Below the pieces are notes generated by a model. The model did not search any database, had not been told where the DNA came from, and was given only the letters and a program-made list of their open reading frames with translations. From Beroe forskalii (lineage: Eukaryota; Ctenophora; Nuda; Beroida; Beroidae): DNA of 64,000 nt. The stretch's first letter is position 1. Every line of letters starts with the position of its first letter. Positions 57,451-64,000 of the stretch are shown piece after piece. Location of the stretch: positions 248,001 through 312,000 of the forward strand of contig WFMF01000186.1 in the NCBI GenBank assembly GCA_011033025.1. The letters run 5' to 3'. The translations under genes were made by a program, and so were the position numbers.

Positions 57451-59673
57451 TTACTAGAGTAGCTAGCCAAAGTTGAGTAGGCCTTTCGATGTCCAGAGAA
57501 TTTCTCATTGGAATTTGTTAGTTCAAATGATAACAATCAACTTTGAGGGGGGTAGAAATTTTCAAATAGTGGCGAACACTTGACCACGCCCACTTTTTGT
57601 CATATAATTGGCGCGTGTGTTCAAAAATTCATATCCCGGACTAGGAAGGTTGTAGAGACTTGTTTTTGGGCTCAAACGAATTGCAATGGCCATGTTTATA
57701 TTAGACTTGCTACTAAACATATGCTCTAAAATGCTCCTGAATCGAGTTACAGGCCAAAAAGCATTTTGAGCCAAAGCGAAGGCTAAAAATCGATTATTTT
57801 ATCATAACTTGGGCTAGGAAGGACGCAGACACTTCGTTCATAGCTCAAAGAATTGCAATTAAGCATGTTTATACGACTTAGCGAATAAACATATACCCTA
57901 AAATACTCAGAAACCAAGTTATGAGCACAAACTGATTTTGGTCATTTCGCTGTGTAGATTTTGGCAAAAAATCAATATAGCATCCATGTTTCTGGGTGGA
58001 GACCAAGTACACCCTGAAAATGTTCTTTAAACTTATCCCCGTTTGACAGAGAAAGGTTTTGGGGGTCTAGAATAGTCACAATGGCTATGTTGAACTATTT
58101 AACAACTGGATTTGATGCCATTTTTTGACGCGCATGTCAAAAATCATATCTCCGGGCCAGGAAGGTCGTAGAGACTTGTTTTTTAGGCTCAAACGAATCG
58201 CAATATTACATGTTTATATTAGACTTGTATAAACATATGCTCTAAAATGCTCCTGAACCGAGTTACAGGACAAAAAGCATTTTGAGCCAAAGTGATGGCT
58301 CAAAATTGATAATTTGTTCATTATTTGGGCTAGGAAGGTCATAAAGACTTCGTAAATAGCTCAAAAGAACCACAATTGGCATGTTTATATACGACTTGTG
58401 AATGAACATATGCCCCAAAATGCTCAGAAACTCAGTTATAGGCCAAAAACTGATTTTTGACCATTATCGCTATGTGAGATTTGGTAAAAAATAATGCAGA
58501 ATCCATGTTTTGATCTGCAAACCAAAATTTTAGACCCCAAAAACCTTTTTTATCACAGGAGGGATGTTTGAAGTACATTTCGAATTAGGTCAAAATTTTG
58601 GTAAGCACATCAAAACATGGATTCTGCATTCATTTTTTACCAAATCTCACATAGCAATAATGGCCAAAAATCAGTTTTTGGCCTATAACTGAGTTTCTGA
58701 GCATTTTGGGGCATATGTTCATTTACAAGTTGTATATAAACATGCCAATTGTGGTTCTTTTGAGCTATTAACGAAGTCTTTATGACCTTCCTAGCCCAAA
58801 TTATGAACAAATTAAGAATTTTGAGCCATCGCTTTGGCTCAAAATGCTTTTTGGCCTGTAACTCGGTTCAGGAGCATTTTAGAGTATATGTTTATTAACA
58901 TGGTCATTGCGATTCGTTTGAGCCCAAAAACAAGTCTCTACGACCTTCCTGGCCCGAGATATGATTTGTTGGACATGCGTTTTTAAAAAATGTCAAAATT
59001 TGGCATCAAATCCAGTTGCTAAATAGTTCAACATAGCCATTGTGACTATTCTAGACCCCCAAAACCTTTTTCTGTCAAACGGGGGATGTCTAAAGAACAT
59101 TTTCAGGGGTAAAATTTTGGTCTCGACCCCAGAACATGGATGCTACATTGATTTTTTGCCAAAAATTCCACAGCGAAAATGACCAAAATCGTTTTTGCCT
59201 ATAACTTGGTTTCTGAGCATTTTAGGGCATATGTTTATTCACAAGTCGTATATAAACATGCCAATTGCGGTTCTTTTGAGCTATGAACGAAGTCTCAACG
59301 TCCTTCCTAGCCTAAGTTATGATAAAATAATCGATTTTTAGCCATCGCTTTGGGTCAAAATGCTTTTTGGCCCGTAACTCGGTTCAGGAGCATTTTAGAG
59401 CATATGTTTATTAACAAGTCTAATATAAACATGGCCATTGCGATTCGTTTGAGCCCAAAAACAAGTCCCTATAACCTTCCTAGCCCGAGATATGAATTTT
59501 TGAACACAAGCGTCAATTAAATGACTAAAAGTGGGTGTGGTCAAGTGTTCGCCACTATTTGAAAATTTCTACCCCCCTCAAAGTTGATTGTTATCATTTG
59601 AACTAACAAATTCCAATGAGAAATTCTCTGGACATCGAAAGGCCTACTCAACTTTGGCTAGCTACTCTAATAA
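57451..59673. mobile_element. 2.2 kb long inverted repeat (hairpin element)
   Basis: Arms of about 1.05 kb run from TTACTAGAGTAGCTAGCC at 57,451 and from its reverse complement ending at 59,673, meeting around a short loop near 58,510-58,620. The outer 200 bp are about 95 percent identical. Each arm itself contains two diverged sub-blocks with GGGCTAGGAAGG, CATGTTTATA and ACCGAGTTACAGG motifs. There is no coding capacity. Target duplication is unclear. A transcript would fold into a long double-stranded hairpin. Confidence 0.85.
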
Positions 59674-60003
59674 CTAGGAAAAACATTGAGTCATAGAAAT
59701 AAAGAAATAACATTCCTTTGTGAACTATAATAATGCTGTTACTCGATGCACTTAAAGGACTTGAGAAACCTATCTAACCATTCTATAAAGAAATGGGCAG
59801 ATACACGAAACTAAGAAACTTCTTATCACTTCATGACTCTATCACACTATTGTTTTTCATTGTCATCAAATGGAGAAATAGGCGAATAAAACTGGACAAT
59901 CCAGAAGGTTTTCCGTTCTTAACTATGCAAGAGAAATAAGTAAAGCGACCGTGTCGAAAGCAGAAGACGGAAGAGGTGGTCTGTCGAAGACACTTCTTAT
60001 ATA
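59674..60003. other. Intergenic; no feature seen
   Basis: No recognisable exon, repeat or structure. Confidence 0.35.
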
Positions 60004-60006
60004 TAG

Positions 60007-60182
60007 AGCTCAGCATTCCTACGACACTTCCAACGATCCAAATTTTACTGCTCTGTTTTCATCAACTCGCTAATTTGAGATCAACTTTATGCCAACAAGG
60101 AGGCAGAGATTTGATCTCGAGTTGATGAAAACAGAGCAGTAAAGTAGATCTTAGGAAGTGTCAGGTACTAGAAATGCTGAGC
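60007..60182. repeat. Small inverted-repeat element
   Basis: GCTCAGCATTCCTACGACAC on the left is matched by GTACTAGAAATGCTGAGC on the right. TTTTACTGCTCTGTTTTCAT and its reverse complement continue the stem toward a loop at about 60,085-60,110. It is MITE-like. Confidence 0.65.
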
Positions 60183-61246
60183 ACATATCTCTGTAGTTAG
60201 CTGGCATCATACACATTATCACACCTAATTTATAAACTGCTGGCCATGACTCGTGCATCTGTATATGTCATGTAACTCGGTTCAAGGAAGACGAATTTGA
60301 TGTCAAAATGAGTTATGTAATATTTATGTATGTAATTCTGAGTGACAATAATTATTCGATGTCACGGAAAATTTAATCTAACGCCTAGCATATTGAATTA
60401 AATATACCTACGCCACGCCTCAGCACTGACTGCAACCCATTATATTGGCTTATTTAGCTACCCTAGTCTTCAAACTAATTCGTTAGCACTTTTATTAGGT
60501 AGCTACTGATTACTGAAAAAGCTCAAGAGTAAATGGTAGATAATTCGGACCGACAAAACCAGCTTGTCAAAATTACAGTTTCTTCCAGCACTTGTTCAAA
60601 CTCAAAGTGCTTTTGCAGAACCATCAGGGAGCAATTGGTGACAATGAGTGTGCTTGATTGAAAGGATGATTATTATGGAACACAGACAATGACTGAGGTG
60701 AAAAACAAGTATTGAAAGATACATGCTGACTGCAGAAATGAAGCAACAGAAAAACTTGCAACAGAAAATGAAAGCACAATTGGTTGAGCTTTGAACTTTG
60801 AGAGGTAAAAGGCCCAATTAATGTGCAGTTCGTGAAACATTAGAAATAGAATACTGAAAAGTTAAGAAATATAATTCATTCAGTGGAATGGAGACGAACA
60901 GTTCGTTTCAGATTGCGAACTAATAACATAATAGCTATCAAATATCCTTTATATACTACCTGCCTATGCCGGAAAACTGAATAATAACCCGAAACACAAA
61001 AGAATGACATCACTATAAGATCCTGAGCTCATCATATCGGCAAGATAAGAAGATATCCACCCTAGAGAATGCGGTGTGTGATTTATGCTGGGAGAGTGAG
61101 TGCTCTCTGGGAGATTACCAGGAATGTTGCGACGTCAGCATTCAGCCAGCTGTCAGCGAAGCAAATCTAATATGATATTACAAAATATCTAACTCTCATA
61201 TCTGCTACCTTGGTGACAGACTTGATGACACAACTGTAGCTTTATA
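60183..61246. other. Intergenic; no gene seen
   Basis: AT-rich sequence; short ORFs here lack recognisable domains. Confidence 0.35.
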
Positions 61247-61364
61247 ATCTAGATTATACGAGTGAACATTGCAGGAATTGCTACCTCGTTAATGAGAATG
61301 TAAGATCTTACATTCTCATTAACGAGGTAGCAATTCCTGCAATGTTCACTCGTATAATCTAGAT
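61247..61364. repeat. Perfect 118 bp palindrome
   Basis: A perfect, spacer-free inverted repeat centred on AGATCT (61,303-61,308) with arms of 59 bp. Confidence 0.95.
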
Positions 61365-61415
61365 TTTTAAACATACGTGTCGCACACTCGAGTGTGCGAC
61401 ACGTATGTTTAAAAA
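61364..61415. repeat. Perfect 52 bp palindrome, adjacent to the first
   Basis: A spacer-free inverted repeat centred on CTCGAG (61,387-61,392), with arms containing AAACATACGTGTCGCACA. It abuts the 118 bp palindrome. Confidence 0.95.
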
Positions 61416-61702
61416 AGAACAGAGAAAATAACATCGCGTTTTACCAATTATGAATAAAATGCAATGTTCTTTTCTGATGTTCTTAGCAGACACAATATAG
61501 TTGCAGTTTTATTACAATTTAATTGCAAACAAATTTACGATAATGGATAATTAGGCGGGCTAAAGTGAAAAAAACCCGGCCTCATGGACAAAAATTTCAA
61601 TTATGAATTATAATGAAACGGTTGGCGAATGATGGCAGAATTCACACGTCTGGCGTTTGCCTTGGCTCGCAGTGAAATACCCTTCACCACCGGAAATGCG
61701 AA

Positions 61703-62374
61703 TCTTACTATATATAATGCGTCTTATTAATATATATATATATATTATGTTTGTGGCGATTCATTTTCAAGTAAGCATCGAAATTATTTTTTAATCGTGT
61801 TGTAAGAAAGTTATAATAAATCAGAAAAATAAGGAATTTTTTTTGTGGTCAACCTGATGGGAGTGGGGGGCCACGCCCTTTTTTCCGCAAAAATTAAACT
61901 TTCGAATTTTTTCAAAATTCCTTCGCCATTGAGTTCTTTATGATGAATAAAAATTTTGAGAATTTTGTCCGAATTATTGGGTCACCCTGAGGGGCGTGGG
62001 GGACCACGCCCTTTTTTTCGCAAAAATTAAACTTTCGAATTTTTTCAAAATTCCTTCGCCATTGAGTTCTTTATGATGAATAAAAATTTTGAGAATTTTG
62101 TCCGAATTATTGGGTCACTCTGAGGAGCGTGGGAGGCCACGCCCTTTTTTTTTCGCAAAAATTAAACTTTCGAATTTTTTCAAAATTCCTTCGCCATCGA
62201 GTTGCTTATGATGAATAAAAGTTTTGAGAATTTTGTCCGAATTATTGGGTCACCCTAAGGGGCGTGGGAGGCCACGCCCTTTTTTCGCAAAAAAATAGAT
62301 TTTCGATTTTTTTCAAAATTCCTTCGCTCATGCGGCTGCCCTCATTCGCCGTCCGTAGGACGGGAACCGACTAG
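61703..62374 (+). mobile_element. Non-autonomous Helitron
   Basis: Starts TCTTACTATATATAATGCG after A. It ends with a stem-loop CCGTCC-GTA-GGACGG, then GGAACCGA and CTAG, followed by T. These are the canonical Helitron features: 5' TC, 3' hairpin plus CTAG, and insertion between A and T without duplication. Inside are about four tandem units of about 130 bp with GGCCACGCCCTTTTTTCG and GCAAAAATTAAACTTTCGAA. No Rep/helicase gene is present. Confidence 0.88.
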
Positions 62375-62558
62375 TATCAATAAATTGAACCGTTTCTTTT
62401 TCCTTTTTTCTTGCTCCGTCGACACCCTAATTTACCCTTCTTTGATCGGTGCAAGCCTCCGCGAGCCCTCCTTTCGCACACCTACGTAGCTGCTTGTCTA
62501 GCAGTTTTTCAGTTTCCTGGAACATATCAGGCCTACTTCTGAAACTAATTTCATCTTA

Positions 62559-63121
62559 TCTTACTATATATAATGCGTGTTGTTAATATATATATATTTA
62601 TTTATGGCTGGCGATTCGTTTTCAAGTAGGCAACAAAATTCTTTTTTCATCGTGTTGCAAAAACTTTATAATAAATCAGAAAAATAATATGAGATTTTTG
62701 CGGCCACCCTGAGGGGAGTGGGGGCCACGCCCTTTTTTCGTCAAAATTAAAGTTTCGAATTTTTTCAAAATTCCTTCGCCATCGAGTTCCTTATAATGAA
62801 TAAAAATTTTGAGAATTTTGTCCGCAATATTGGGTCACCCTGAGGGGCGTGGGAGGCCACGCCCTTTTTTCGCAAAAATTAAAATTTCGAATTTAAAAAA
62901 AATTCTTTCGCCATCGAGTTGCTTATGATGAGTAAAGGTTTTGAGAATATTGTCGGCAATATTGGGTTACCGTTGGGGGCGTGGGAAGCTTTTTTTCGCA
63001 GAAATTAAAGTTCCGAATTCCCCCTCCAAACTCGCACAGTAACATCACTGTCAAAGGAACATGTGGGCATTAGCTCATGCGGCTGCCATCATTCGCCGTC
63101 TGTAGGACGGGAACCGACTAG
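62559..63121 (+). mobile_element. Non-autonomous Helitron, second copy
   Basis: The same termini as the 61,703 element: TCTTACTATATATAATGCG at the start, and at the end a CCGTC-TGTAG-GACGG hairpin and GGAACCGACTAG, between A and T. It has two or three internal units of the same roughly 130 bp repeat. It lies about 185 bp after the first copy in the same orientation. Confidence 0.88.
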
Positions 63122-63389
63122 TACTTTTAATTGTCTTATTTAGCTGCAGTTTTTATGACAAATAATAAAATTGCTTCGTAACACCAACGGAGACAAAGTG
63201 CAATAAACCTAATTATTTAACTTTGAAAACCAAAAGTAGGTACCTACGGCTTGTTTTTGCCCCGCGCTGAAGCCTCGCCCATATTTCCAAATTAACATAG
63301 AATATTAGAATTTCCACTGTTATTTGTAGACGACCGGAAGTTGCTCTGGGAAAGCTACCATACCACACAGTTATATGGGCTAACTGGCG

Positions 63390-63620
63390 GCGGTTGGGTG
63401 ACATCTCATCTCACGACATTTCATCTCAGGACACTTCATCTCCCTGTCCTGACCAAAACCAGTACCATAACCCTAACCCAAACCCTAGTCCCTAACCCTG
63501 ACCCTAACTCAAACCCTAACCCTAACCCTAACCCAGACCCTTACCTTTGCGCAGAGCTGACATATTGCGAGATGATGGTCCTGAGATGAAGTGTCCTGAG
63601 ATGAAATGTCCGTTCCCCCT
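63390..63620. mobile_element. Inverted-repeat element with telomere-like core
   Basis: GACATTTCATCTCAGGACAC on the left is matched by GTGTCCTGAGATGAAATGTC on the right, and the outer GGCGGC motifs may extend the match. The core (63,465-63,545) is a run of CCCTAA/CCCAAA units. It is comparable in layout to 1,521-1,748. Confidence 0.65.
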
Positions 63621-63624
63621 GGCG

Positions 63625-64000
63625 GCATTCGGACAAAATTGAAACTTCTGACAAATTATTATCACAAATTTTGATTTAATTAAAATATTTCACTTTTCGG
63701 TGAGTTTTTCGTCTATTTACACTGGTCCTATCAGATAAGTGCTTCCTTCATCTGATCCGGATTCGGATGTCCGTTTCCTACAATTAATATATACTACCAA
63801 GGTAAAATAGGTAGTGGAGCAGTTACTAGGACTTTTCCTGGATATGAAGGCGTAGCCCCCGAAGATATCTTTAAAAATAGGATGTTCTAGACTGTTAATT
63901 TCGGGGTTAAAACATATAAATTTTATCATTCATGCGTTCGCTTAGCACACACGCACAAAAAATATCATAGTATTATCCTAGAACGAAAATAACAATATTT
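63625..64000. other. No feature seen
   Basis: AT-rich sequence at the window edge without recognisable coding or repeat structure. Confidence 0.35.

Overview
The window is nuclear DNA of an animal, most likely a marine invertebrate with an AT-rich, repeat-dense genome. The evidence is multi-exon genes with GT-AG introns, C2H2 zinc-finger proteins, class A GPCRs, an ER calcium-binding CREC protein, the animal mRNA 3'-end factor CPSF6, a eukaryotic initiator tRNA, interstitial CCCTAA-type repeats and many DNA transposons. The species cannot be fixed from the sequence alone.

The left third (1-16.5 kb) is the gene-rich part. It holds the 5' exons of a CREC (calumenin/reticulocalbin-like) gene on the minus strand. 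On the plus strand it holds a seven-finger C2H2 gene (5.4-9.3 kb), an apparently intronless single-pass membrane protein (10.4-10.9 kb), a multi-pass membrane protein split by an apparent frameshift (11.6-13.1 kb), and a second C2H2 gene of similar length and layout (13.9-16.2 kb). The two zinc-finger genes look like diverged neighbours.

From 16.5 to 33.8 kb a plus-strand CPSF6 gene begins normally. In the middle of its RRM exon (about 30,621) the reading switches to the TM6-TM7 and C-terminal tail of a class A GPCR. Neither gene is complete, so this is either a misassembly or a real breakpoint. The intron just upstream holds a 4.1 kb foldback element with tandem-repeat arms, followed by an intact initiator methionine tRNA gene.

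From 33.8 to 47.5 kb there is no host gene. The region holds a series of minisatellites (about 30, 80, 20 and 21 bp units), a palindromic element, a 2.75 kb element with repeat-built terminal arms, TTA duplications and a broken MULE-type transposase, and a head-to-tail dimer of a Helitron-like element.

A complete class A GPCR-like gene (417 aa, four exons, minus strand) covers 47.96-54.51 kb. Its first intron is almost entirely a second copy of the foldback element, and its last roughly 50 codons are made from a minisatellite.

From 54.5 kb to the end there are again only repeats: tandem arrays, a 2.2 kb long inverted repeat, two adjacent perfect palindromes, two canonical non-autonomous Helitrons, and a small inverted-repeat element with a telomere-like core. 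Small frameshifts in several otherwise conserved exons suggest residual indel errors in the assembly, so broken genes here should not be assumed to be pseudogenes.
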